A DNA stretch of 21,464 nucleotides from Sphaeroforma sirkka. Lineage: Eukaryota; Opisthokonta; Ichthyosporea; Ichthyophonida. Made by a program: the position numbers and the translations under genes. Of this stretch, positions 1 to 8,717 are shown piece after piece (positions within the stretch are counted from its first letter, which is position 1; every line of letters starts with the position of its first letter). The notes beneath the pieces were generated by a model. It searched no databases. It was given only the letters and a program-made list of their open reading frames with translations, and was not told the origin of the DNA. The DNA lies in the NCBI GenBank assembly GCA_001586965.3, contig LUCW03001950.1:1-21464 (forward strand), read 5' to 3'.

Positions 1-185
1 ATGTCCCAGGCAAGGCCAACCAGATGGCACAATATATGTTGTCAGCGTCCACACGAAGACACATTTAATACTAAAATTCCGAGGTATTACAAGGGACTTG
101 AACAAACCACACACACCAGCCAAGAGTATACCACCTTGGAAACAAAATTGCCCATAACCATATCAACTATAAACTGAATTTTACA
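1..185. other. unassigned left edge
   Basis: No gene, repeat or motif could be recognised in this AT-rich stretch. It may be the upstream part of the first Dam-like relic, but no reading frame connects to it. Confidence 0.4.
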
Positions 186-515
186 AGCTAGATTCTACAA
201 GAAGATGAAAGACGGTTTGGAAAATTCACAATAGACCCTGTTTGCATCAGCACATAGTGCACACACACACAGATAAATACTACACAAAAGAACAAAAAAA
301 TGCTTCTAGAGGAGTGACGCAGGAAGTGAATGCTTGAGGCGAACCCACCATGGGAACTCATACCTGATGTCTTGACAAAGTCATAGAAGAGGCAACCAGC
401 ATCACGATATGTGTGCCATGCTACAATATCAAATGTGTAGAAGGACGCTAATACGAACACATGCAATGGTCAGAATACACGGACCCATGACAGAAACAGA
501 CATGCCTACACTGAT
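186..515 (+). pseudogene. Dam-like methyltransferase domain relic, unit 1
   Basis: This is a decayed coding relic related to the Dam-like domain in the pol of the element at 7194-20184. Seen: one frame around 200-260 reads like RFGKFTIDPV, matching the FG..IDVFAD segment of the intact copy. A shifted frame at 342-353 reads NPPW, the motif IV of N6-adenine methyltransferases, followed by ELIPDVL and, after a one-base shift, a segment like ATSITICVPC that parallels RATVCLPW. Several stops and frameshifts separate these pieces, so no product is possible. Known: the (D/N)PP(Y/W/F) motif binds the target adenine in this family. Inference: a fragment of an older retrotransposon of the same lineage. 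The minus-strand ORF across it is a shadow. Confidence 0.6.
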
Positions 516-1010
516 ACCTGTCATAGACTGGAGACTACATCCTCGATCTTACAAAGTAGCAGAACGCATGTTCAAAGGAAATTGGTCATCGATTGATTTG
601 CAGTAACGCACACTGCCACACACCAAAGTTCTACACCAAATAACAGACTGCACTACTTCAAACGTGGGCAGATGAAATAGACGCACGGCAAACTGATCCT
701 CATCCCAGAAGTTCTTGACAAAGTCATAGAGAAAACCATGAGAATCACATGTATACCCTAATACCCAAATGCAACGTGGTCCCCCAACTATTTGTGACAA
801 CTAGAACAAGACTCACTGATAGTAGAAACACGACCAACACGTTCCTGAAAAGAGGCACGACAGCTTGCGGCAAGACACTGTAGTGGGTTATACTAGTGGC
901 CAAAATATGCATAAAGTCACCACACTTTGATGAAAAAACTAGTACACCCAGTAATAAATATTTCGGCTGTACAATCCACGAACGAAGCGGTAGAGCTAGA
1001 CACCGTCACA
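516..1010 (+). pseudogene. Dam-like methyltransferase domain relic, unit 2
   Basis: This is the second relic. It opens at 519-606 with a frame containing WRLHPRSYKVAERMFKGN and then SSIDLQ, which lines up with the start of the intact Dam-like domain (TDGWQLFPSYFEQAQQHFG...IDVF). Further on, PEVLDKVIEKTMRITCIP parallels the RMLRKI...ATVCLPW segment, and TNTFLK...TACGKTLW near 820-890 parallels the HTFLK...ACGKTPWG linker. NPPW is lost. After this a frame near 970-1040 contains DDRVNLITQYHIVSNTG, which may be the start of an integrase HHCC region; that last point is tentative. Stops and shifts are frequent. About 600-930 shares long near-identical runs with 1091-1430, so units 2 and 3 arose by duplication (offset about 491 bp). 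Confidence 0.6.
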
Positions 1011-1059
1011 TATGATGACAGAGTCAATCTCATAACGCAATATCACATTGTGAGCAATA

Positions 1060-1440
1060 CAGGTTCAGGGAATTCACCATCAATTTATTCGCAGTAACGC
1101 ACATTGCCCACACAGCAAGGTTCTGCATCAAAGAACAGACTGCACTACTTCAAAAGTGGGCAAATGAAATAAACGCACGGCGAACTGATCCTCATCCCAG
1201 AGGTTCTTGACAAAGTCATGGAGAAAGCCACGAGCATCATAATATGTGCACCCTGTTATTCAAATGCAACGTGGTCCCCAAACTTCTTGTCACTACTAGA
1301 ACAAGACCCGATGATAGTAGAAACACGACCAACACGTTTCTGAAAAGAGGCACGAAGGAGGCACGACAGCTTGTGGCAAGACACCGTAGAGGGTTACAGT
1401 AGTGGCCAAACTATGCACAAAGTCACAGCATATTTTTTTA
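1060..1440 (+). pseudogene. Dam-like methyltransferase domain relic, unit 3
   Basis: This is the best preserved of the three relics. One frame from about 1070 reads RFREFTINLFAV, then HTARFCIKEQTALLQKW, matching the IDVFAD...AQLPRFWTKDDG...HDW part of the intact domain. The position of NPPW reads TDPHPR, so the catalytic motif is gone. A shifted frame then reads PEVLDKVMEKATSIIICAP and ATWSPNFLSLLEQDPMIV, matching RATVCLPW...APWFDLFKQLLQTEPVLV. The TNTFLK linker follows near 1335. At least two frame changes are needed, so it is not functional. A small local duplication (GGCACGA) near 1351-1370 distinguishes it from unit 2. Confidence 0.62.
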
Positions 1441-1549
1441 TTGGGTTGTGAGTAAGAATATGTAGCAATGGTGGCAGGCTTTTCATCTTAACCTCCTTAA
1501 GGACAAGCTTTTCCATGCACAAAAACACGAACCTCAAGATAATTGAATA

Positions 1550-1835
1550 CTGTATAATTTTACTTTACTCCTTCATCAAAAGCCAAATTTAAAACCCAAA
1601 ACCGCAGGATAATCAAATACTGAGTTTTGGGGTCCGGATCCAATATTCCTGAGCCATCAACAACATAGCGGGGTTACCAGTAGATGTTACCGGGACCTCC
1701 GTGTGTAAGAGAAACACTTGAAAACAATTTGAGTCTAGTTGTGTAGAAGCTTTAAAACACAAATAAAGACTCAATGCGAGTCCTTTTTGAGAGACTCAAC
1801 TGCCCTTGACCTCAGCAAGAATACAAATTCGAACG
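1550..1835 (+). repeat. degraded LTR-B copy (solo)
   Basis: This is a diverged third copy of the repeat found at 3620-3910 and 6879-7193. Shared blocks include ATAATCAAATACTGAGTTTT (1609-1628), the GTGTGTAAGAGAAACACTTG region, GAGTCTAGT and ACACAAATAAAGACTCA. The last holds an AATAAA polyadenylation-type signal. The ends are eroded and the TG...CA termini are not visible, so the limits are approximate. Inference: a solo LTR left by recombination, or an isolated fragment. Confidence 0.7.
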
Positions 1836-2470
1836 ATGCTGGTTGCTCGGCGCCGACGGTTGTGTTCTGAAATTGGATTTGATGGCAGATATCAGTGAAG
1901 ATGGTGATGATTCAAAATAGGATGGGTGCGCCTCACTTGCTCGAAGGTAGAGCGTGGGGAAGACTTTTCATTTGGAAAATAATTCATTAAGAAGAGCCAG
2001 GCAGGAGTTGTATCCGTCAATTCGTCTAAAGATTTTTTTTGCACCTGGCGACCCGTCATTTTTTTTATATGAGTGCTTCGGAAATTGCTGGACGGGCTGT
2101 TGCTTTTGGCATTAAAGGGGCTGGTCGCGTTTGGAAGACGATTTCGTTGATTTAGCTACATTGGACCGGCAGCTGACGTTTTCAATGTTACGCGGCTCAT
2201 TGGTGCTCAAATGTTTTGCTGGCGCAGTGATCACAGTGGAATCATTTGTTGGTTGCTGAGATGGGCGCACACTAAATTGGAATGTATTACTGTGATTGTC
2301 GTTTGGGGTTGAAAACTAAGAACCCAAGAATATAAAATTCGGGTGTGGGAGGGTGGGTTTCTTCGGATTTTGGTTGTGGGTCTGAGACTCTATAACAGAG
2401 AATCTGATTTTTTTTTTAGATTTACGTCTTCAGATCTACACTGGTGAGTGCGGGGCACCTGAAATAGGTA
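1836..2470. other. intergenic stretch, nothing recognised
   Basis: No conserved ORF, repeat or RNA gene is seen here. The stretch is slightly T-rich with short homopolymers (T8 near 2033 and T7 near 2058). Confidence 0.4.
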
Positions 2471-2998
2471 TTTCAGACCCCAAATTTTTGTCAAAAGGTC
2501 CGTGGTGAAAAGAAAATATAGAAAACAAGTGAAGTAGACGTTGATGTTTTCACACTTTACCGACGACGCATCCGACGCAAACGAATACAGACCTGCCCGA
2601 ATAAGCAAACAGCAACGAGCACTCATTAAGAAGCGTGCGAAACGCATTTCAGAACCCAAATTTTTGTCAAATGGTCCATGGTGGAAAGAAAATATAGAAA
2701 ATAACTGACGCAGACGTTGATGTTCTCACACATTACCGACGACGCATCCGACGCAAACGAATACAGACCAGACCGAATAAGCAAACAGCAACGATCACTC
2801 CTTAAGAAGCGTGCGAAGCGTATTTCAGAGCCCAATTTTTTGTCAAATGGTCCGTGGTAAAAAGAAAATATAGAAAATAACTGAAGCAGACGTTGATGTT
2901 CTCACACTTTACCGACGACGCATCCGACGCAAACGAATACAGACCAGGCCGAATAAGCAAACAGCAACGAGAACTTACTAAGAAGCGTGCGAAGCGCG
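2471..2998. repeat. 176-bp tandem repeat, three units
   Basis: Three head-to-tail units begin at TTTCAGA at 2471, 2647 and 2823, an exact 176-bp spacing. Each unit holds the same blocks in order: TTTTTGTCAAA.GGTCC, AAAGAAAATATAGAAAA, the GACGTTGATGTT block, CCGACGACGCATCCGACGC, AACGAATACAGACC, AATAAGCAAACAGCAACGA and AAGAAGCGTGCGAA. The units differ by scattered substitutions with almost no length change. The open minus-strand frames of 69-89 codons across the units are side effects of the repeat and contain nothing recognised. The monomer length is satellite-like, but three units alone cannot show a true satellite. Confidence 0.9.
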
Positions 2999-3240
2999 AA
3001 ACTTAACTCAGTTTCACTGACACGAAAAGAAATCCCTCGTCTTGCCTTGTAGCATGCTCTACCCAGTGCCCACGTGCCAAAGTGACGAGGACCGAGCCAT
3101 GTTGATACAGCTCGAGCACAGGTCAAAACTGACTTCGATGGAAGTGGTTGAAAATTATATAGTTAAGCATTAAAGTATAGTAAGTAATATGTAAGCGTAG
3201 ATAATGGGTACAGGACAATAGGGATAAGTTATTTCAATTT
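2999..3240. other. unassigned spacer
   Basis: The end of the 176-bp array passes into unique sequence. A short GC-richer island (about 3030-3130) has an open minus-strand frame without recognisable motifs. Nothing here can be assigned. Confidence 0.3.
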
Positions 3241-3304
3241 GGAGCAAATAGTAAATATGTTTGGAGTAAATAGTAAATATGTTTGGAGTAAACAGTAAAA
3301 TATG
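3241..3304. repeat. 22-bp tandem repeat, three units
   Basis: Three units of the form GGAG(C/T)AAA(T/C)AGTAAATATG plus TTT run at 3241-3262, 3263-3284 and 3285-3304; the last is imperfect. This is a simple AT-rich minisatellite with no evident function. Confidence 0.85.
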
Positions 3305-3417
3305 TCTACATGCGCATCAGGCCTCGTATTCATTGGAGAGGTACTAGGAAACTGAAGGAAATATAGGATTGTCGGACTGCCGCGAGAAGCTCAGGGTGAG
3401 TGATACAACGATGTAGG

Positions 3418-3611
3418 TGTGGTCGGAATACACCCAGACGAGGTTATTAGTGTTCACCCAGACAGGGTTAGTAGTGTTATATAAATTTAGGTTATTTTTT
3501 TAGTATAATATCAGAATCTGTAAACTTTGCTTGTACCTATCAGGGGTTTAGATCGGCACATGCCTCAGAAGTACTTGATTCTGTAATTAAAGTTTAATGA
3601 ATAAAGGAACA
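3418..3611 (+). repeat. LTR-A-family solo LTR (diverged)
   Basis: It starts TGTGGTCGGAATACA, compared with TGTGGTCAGAATACA in the 5' LTR at 7194. It ends AATAAAGGAACA, compared with AATAAATGAACA at 7368-7379. Between these, TTTAGGTTATTTTTTTAG and the ATCAGAATCTG.AAACT block parallel the LTR-A core and its hairpin. The 194-bp length fits the 186-bp LTR-A. The next bases (GCGTCTCCTG) resemble the ACGTCCCC..CTG that follow the 5' LTR, so the similarity may run past the LTR edge. No target-site duplication is visible. Confidence 0.65.
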
Positions 3612-3619
3612 GCGTCTCC

Positions 3620-3910
3620 TGTAGCATCTAGGGATCAGATTATCAAAAAGCGAATCCAAATACTGAGTACTGGGATTAGGATTGGAATATTTCTCATATT
3701 AAAGTCATCAGAAATATTAGCAGTAGAACCGGTAAGCTATACCGGGACTCACGTGTTAGAGAAACACTCAAGAAATTCTGAGTCTAGTGAAAACACAATT
3801 AAATACTCATTTCGGTTTCTCTCAGCCTGAGGACTTTTCCTAGCTAAGATAACCGTGCTTGAGAAGAGGGCTATTGTATCCTTTATCGTGTGCCTTTCAG
3901 CTACTCTCCA
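3620..3910 (+). repeat. 5' LTR-B
   Basis: It begins TGTAGCATCTAGGG and ends CTACTCTCCA, giving TG...CA termini. Compared with the 3' copy it lacks about 24 bp near 3660. An internal inverted repeat (AATATTTCTCA at 3686-3696 against TCAGAAATATT at 3708-3718) carries one mismatch. The tail after 3840 (TTGAGAAGAG...CTATTGTATCCTTTATCGTG) is strongly conserved in the 3' copy. The ORF at 3597-3830 lies inside it and is not a gene. Confidence 0.75.
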
Positions 3911-6702
3911 CACTCTACTTCTTTAACAATATCCTTATTTAGTTAAGCCAACAAGAACTATAAAATACTGCAGATCACACACAAGAGACTAGTAGATGTG
4001 AAATTCCTTCTTGTCTTGCACAAACCTCAAAGTAATATAGCAATTATTATTATGAAGCAGAGGTTTGAACTCTGAAGAAGAGAGACGAGAAACTCAAGAG
4101 ACAAGGAAACAAGTGGAGCAACAGACTCTACTACACCGGAAGAACCTTAACGCAACGACTGAGGTGAATATATCGTGTTTTGTAAGTAAGCTGAACACGT
4201 GGCTAAGGTGTTGCAGATTGTGGGGTGAAAGCTAACTAAATCTCAGTGTGTGAAAAAATTAAGAAGTGTCACAGTAATTTATCATCAAAGTTGGGGATTT
4301 TCAAACAAGAAAAGGCACTGACGTCAGGGGAAGACACACGCACGAGATAGACTAGCAACTAGACAATCCAGCCTATAAACGCAACAGCATCCCACACAAA
4401 CGACGACCAAAACAGACACTGTTCTAGTAGAAGGTGACCATAATAGCTAACACAGTTAGAAGAAAGAGCCAAGAACTTCAGGACAGAGCCTAAGATTAAG
4501 AAATACATGCTAAACATAGTTAAGTATAGCAAATCAGCTTCGAGAAGGTCATTACAGGCCATCAAGAGCAAACCAGATTAGAGAGGCGTCACTGCATACC
4601 ATCAAGCGAAGAATAGGCAAGATTGAGGCCTATTGGGTACATAGTAGATGAAGACAATCCCCAAATAATCTTAGAAGTCACCCGAAAGAGCCTAAACAAA
4701 AGGTCTAAGTATAATCACCACCAAGACAAGTGGAGGTCACAGGGTAGAATCTATAACTAGACAGCTATAAAAAAACATTCACATAGCGACAGCAATTAGA
4801 AAGAGAAGACACCCGACCTACCTACTACAAAAGAGAGCCAAAGAAACCAGTACATTCATTGGGGCTTTCCGTATATACAAAGGGCAGAGAGATTAGCTAT
4901 AAGAAAACCAATAAATCAATTGAGGATTTTGAAATCTACAAGGGTAGTACAGTGTACACAGACAGACCACAATAAAAGAACACCTACTACATAAATGTGA
5001 GAAGTACACAGCATAACAAAGCACATCAAAGTATTACTTGTATACAGTTAGCAAGAACCACCAGAAATAGGTAATATCACCACAACGATTACCAGCCATA
5101 AGTACACATGATAAATAGGTAGTAAATATATACACACACAATTCTGACGGACAAATAAGTTTAACAGACAAGTGTAACACACACAAAAAAACATAAATCC
5201 CCTAGGGAGAAGCCCCCAAAAATAATTCTTGTAAACTTCGATGGAAATTACTAGGTTTCAAACTATATTAAACTAAAATACAATTTAGTCAGTTAGGATT
5301 TAGCAGTGGTAGCTTGTGTAAGAATGATCGGGACTGCCTCTTGTTAAGAGCCTAAATATCCTCGATCACACAGGGCGTACCTCTAGCTGTTCTTTATTGA
5401 ATAATTTTCACTAGAAGTACTAAATGTTCATGACCACTTGCCTAATTTGTAAATAGACATAATAACGTAAGTCACGTTAATACATTAGCTGATATAAATA
5501 AAGTTCCATCTGAAGAAAAGTTAAAAAAAGAAAAAGACTTATTGGATTTTGGAGATTGGCGGGAGGACCAAAATCTATAAGTAGTAGTTCGGAGATTATA
5601 AAATTTAGTTTATAATATCCTACATCTACTAATGTCTCAAATAGGTCCAAGTAGATGAGTCATACCAAATACTCAGGCTATTGGAGCCATCAAAGTGAAT
5701 TTAGAACACTTTGGAAATATTGGAAGAGCTTGTACTAAATTATTTAAAATACAAATAAAAACCAATGTATTATCTCAATTGATCTTGATATTTTAGACTG
5801 ACCGGAGGCCGTATTTCTACATTCTGATCAAGAGCACGAAAAAGCACTTGAAACGATTGAGATGGGAATCACAGCCAATAACCAAAATAGAGAGTAAAAT
5901 AGCCATAGCTCAATCAGTACATAGACATGTAGCGTAGTTACAAGACTCTATTCATCATTGACACGAGAATAAAAGGAAGACACCATGACACAAATACATC
6001 AGGAAAACAATTCTGACGCAGGCTACACACCTGGACATTCAACACACAGACACAGTAGGCGTGCACATATGAATGGGAACTATAAATGCCATATTCGTAC
6101 AGATATAACCCACAAAGGAATATATCGTAAGTGTATAAACACAACTATACACAATCAGATCAAGTATAATCAATATTTAGAAGATCAAGACAGATTGGTG
6201 TACAAGATTCACATGTCACATAGCAACTGAATTCCACAAGCTATAAATAATCAATATATACACAAAGGTTCAGAACATAGTATATACAATCAATCAATAC
6301 ACACAAGACAGTCTACGAACAAGACATTCATCGAGCTCAACAGTGATGGCACACATCACACATACAACGCAAGTAGCAATAGTTAGAGATGCGCAAAGCC
6401 ATCAAATGTCGACTAAAGATATAATATTAAGACGTGTTGAGTTATTTTGAATTGCTAAGCATTGAAACAAGGTGTACACGAACCAAGTAGTAAGATCAAG
6501 ACAAACAATCGCTACACAACAAGTAAAGTAACCAATAAATAGGATACTCTACATGTACATTGGAGGTGAAGGTGTCACACATGGTCTTACAAGCGTGTAA
6601 CAAAAGCGATCAAGAAAACAACCAGTGTCCTAGAACAAAGAAGTAGTAGGGAAACAACACTGTACATACAATCTGTTCCAGGACCGCACTACAAGAGATG
6701 AG
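3911..6702. other. LTR-B internal region, non-coding
   Basis: This is 2.8 kb of A-rich sequence between the LTR-B copies. I see only short ORFs on both strands (such as 4359-4571 and 5938-6230) with no recognisable domain and poor coding character, plus scattered AC-rich runs near 5130 and 6010-6060. No gene can be supported. Confidence 0.5.
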
Positions 6703-6780
6703 GTCAACAGGACCGATCTTCCCAAGTGATGTCACCAGGATCGAACTTCCCCAAGTGACGTCACCAGGACCGAACATCTC
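6703..6780. repeat. 28-29-bp tandem repeat with TGACGTCA
   Basis: The units start at 6703 (GTCAACAGGACCGA), 6731 (GTCACCAGGATCGAAC) and 6760 (GTCACCAGGACCGAAC), joined by CCCAAGTGA. The junction of units 2 and 3 forms the palindrome TGACGTCA, identical to a CRE/ATF-type site. It lies about 100 bp upstream of the 3' LTR-B. A regulatory role is only a guess. Confidence 0.75.
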
Positions 6781-6791
6781 ATTGAGATCAC

Positions 6792-6811
6792 ATGAGAAAT
6801 CAATTTCTCAT
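6792..6811. repeat. perfect 9-bp inverted repeat
   Basis: ATGAGAAAT (6792-6800) and ATTTCTCAT (6803-6811) are exact reverse complements separated by two bases. It could form a hairpin or bind a dimeric protein. It sits between the TGACGTCA repeat and the 3' LTR-B. Confidence 0.85.
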
Positions 6812-6878
6812 ATGACGGAATACACATGAGTAAGTCCACACGTGACGAAGTAAGCTCGACTAACAAACACCGTTTTCA

Positions 6879-7193
6879 TGTAGCATCTAGGGACCAGATT
6901 GTCAAAAAGCCAATCCAAATTCCAAAACCCAGAATAATCAAATACTGAGTTTTGGAATTAAAATTGAAATATTTCTGATATTAGAGTCGTCAGAAATATT
7001 GGCAGTAGAACAAATAAGATATACCGGGATTCTCGCGTGTGAGAGAAACACTCAAGTAAATCCTGAGTCTAGTGAAAACACAAATAAAGACTCAGTTTGG
7101 TTCTCTCAGACTATGGACTTTCCTAGCTGGGATTAACTTACTTGAGAAGAGTTCTATTGTATCCTTTATCGTGTATCTTTCAGCTACTCTCCA
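6879..7193 (+). repeat. 3' LTR-B
   Basis: It begins TGTAGCATCTAGGG and ends CTACTCTCCA. It contains a perfect 11-bp inverted repeat, AATATTTCTGA (6968-6978) and TCAGAAATATT (6990-7000), and an AATAAA signal near 7082. It matches 3620-3910 over its length, with an extra segment near 6920-6950 that is shared with the degraded copy at 1609-1628. That makes the longer form likely ancestral. Confidence 0.78.
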
Positions 7194-7379
7194 TGTGGTC
7201 AGAATACAAGTACTTATATTTATTTGATTATTTTAGGTTTATTACAAGTTTTACAGTTTATCAGAATAATCTGATAAACTGGGTTTTAAGGTTTTGCTGG
7301 TTTTACAGCACATGACTAATGACTCATTTAAGAGTCAGTCATTTTAGGATTACTGTTTATAATTACTAATAAATGAACA
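7194..7379 (+). repeat. 5' LTR-A
   Basis: It runs TGTGGTCAGAATACAAG to AATAAATGAACA and matches 20000-20184 with a few substitutions. It contains a perfect 10-bp inverted repeat (7255-7280), TGACTCAT at 7320-7327 that resembles an AP-1/GCN4 site, and AATAAA at 7368-7373 close to the end. At 186 bp it is short for a Gypsy LTR. The similarity stops at 7380/20185, which fixes the end. Confidence 0.88.
7255..7280. repeat. LTR-A hairpin
   Basis: AGTTTATCAG and CTGATAAACT are exact inverted arms around AATAAT. It is identical in the 3' LTR at 20060-20085. It could be an RNA stem-loop in the transcript or a protein-binding site. Confidence 0.85.
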
Positions 7380-7408
7380 ACGTCCCCCCCCTGAGGAGGA
7401 GAACGTTG
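7378..7408 (+). promoter_or_regulatory. post-LTR hairpin at the expected primer-binding position
   Basis: Immediately after the 5' LTR, CAACGT (7378-7383) and ACGTTG (7403-7408) are inverted repeats enclosing a run of C8 and a G-rich TGAGGAGGAGA, which can extend the pairing. Position +1 after the LTR is where reverse transcription is normally primed, but no TGG-starting tRNA complement is present. A self-priming or structured primer mechanism is an inference only. Confidence 0.45.
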
Positions 7409-8717
7409 AGATACAGTTATCTCGCGTATACTTACTACATTTTTAACTTACCATAGAAGTTGTTAGTTTATTAGTAATTACAGAGAAAGCTACAGAATAT
7501 GAATTAGTCAGTAGCTGGCACATATTTTTTTGTTATAAGTATAACAATTGAAAGACAATGCGAACAGAGAATGTCGCATCAAATTGAACGATTTAGATTA
7601 TCCGAACGATTTAGATTGAATTGAACGATTTAGATTGGATTAACGACGTGTGGACGACGAGGATGAAGAAAGAATCTACTAATACGAGTGAACCCGAAGA
7701 GCGAACATTTCAATCAAGCAGAACATTAACCAGGGTCAACAAGGAAAGTCTCACGACGATCAAATGACGAAATCAGACAATCAGTCAGAATCCACAGATA
7801 AGTAGTCATGTGTGAGTACAGGTAGGAAGGTTGTTTTCAGTGTGAGACAAGTACAAATCGTATTGCAAGCTAATGAGCTTAAATTGTATTTAAGAAGTTG
7901 TTAGAAGAAAGTTCTTTAGGATCCACAGTAGGGTAATAGAGATGGGAGATGTACATGGTTAGTACCGACTCGGTTAGTACGATGACGCAAAAGAATCAGC
8001 GGCATACTAGATTATTTTACAAAAGTTTTCAGAATGGGATATTAGGAAGCATACAGAGACACAAGTAAGCACCTGTGAGTTATTAGGAGCATATAAGGGT
8101 GGGGGCGCACATAACACGAACGATGCAAGTAAATACAAGGTTAAATTGTGAAAATGATATGCGAACACACTCAAATCACTAGAACTTCCAGATAAATCAG
8201 GTCAACGGAGAGGATCAACAGTATGCACAGAAGGTGTGGTTGACGGCAGCTTAGTTTAGGAGTGCAATAACGAGCAATCGTTCTTAGATCAAGAAGCATA
8301 TTCCAACAACCGCAACAGCACATGACAAGGACATCACGAGTAAGAAGAGTAAAAGAGGAGCGATGAGGGAAGTTCCCAACAGGGTCCTGCGAATAGGCCG
8401 TCATTAGGCCGGAGTAAGAGCTGGCGAGGAGTAGAACAAGAAGTGGCTCCGACTAATGAGGCACTCAAACATATGTTATTGTGGGATGAAGAGTAAGACA
8501 GCTGGTAGTGTTAGAGTATATAGACTATCCACACTACTTATGTTAGTGGAGGAAATAAAACAGTCACGAGGGAACCCACGAGTTCCTCGGAGATCGATGT
8601 CGAGACGTTATGTGTTTGAAGGATGAAATTTAATAGAAAATGGATATTTATATTCAGTACTCTATCAGTTCATTCGCACACATTTCTGGTTCTCCATTGA
8701 CAAACAACTCACCAACC
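7409..8717 (+). other. long 5' leader of element A
   Basis: About 1.3 kb separates the LTR from the first plausible gag ATG. Only short ORFs are present, none recognisable. The minus-strand ORF at 8171-8404 has no motif. The leader is AT-rich in its first half, unlike the GC-balanced gag-pol that follows. Confidence 0.55.
7586..7636. repeat. GAACGATTTAGATT repeated three times
   Basis: Exact 14-mers occur at 7586-7599, 7604-7617 and 7623-7636, with 18- and 19-bp periods. They lie about 200 bp after the 5' LTR in the leader. They could be binding sites or a packaging element; no function is shown. Confidence 0.9.

Larger units (their letters stand above)
3620..7193 (+). mobile_element. LTR-B element without coding capacity
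   Basis: Two related direct repeats (3620-3910 and 6879-7193) bound about 2.97 kb of AT-rich sequence. I found no protease, RT, RNase H or integrase motif in either strand; the longest open frames are about 80 codons and look random. The size and lack of coding fit a non-autonomous LTR derivative (LARD-like) or an eroded element. No standard TGG-initiated primer-binding site follows 3910, and no clear polypurine tract precedes 6879. The 3' repeat ends exactly where the 5' LTR of the next element begins. Confidence 0.6.

Noticed and set aside
188-466. 92-codon minus-strand ORF
   Set aside because: It is antisense to the Dam-like relic with its NPPW motif and has no recognisable feature.
3418-7379. 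LTR-A-like repeat at 3418 paired with the LTR at 7194 as one element
   Set aside because: The 7194 LTR matches 20000-20184 far better, and the interval holds only the LTR-B element plus 8 bases.
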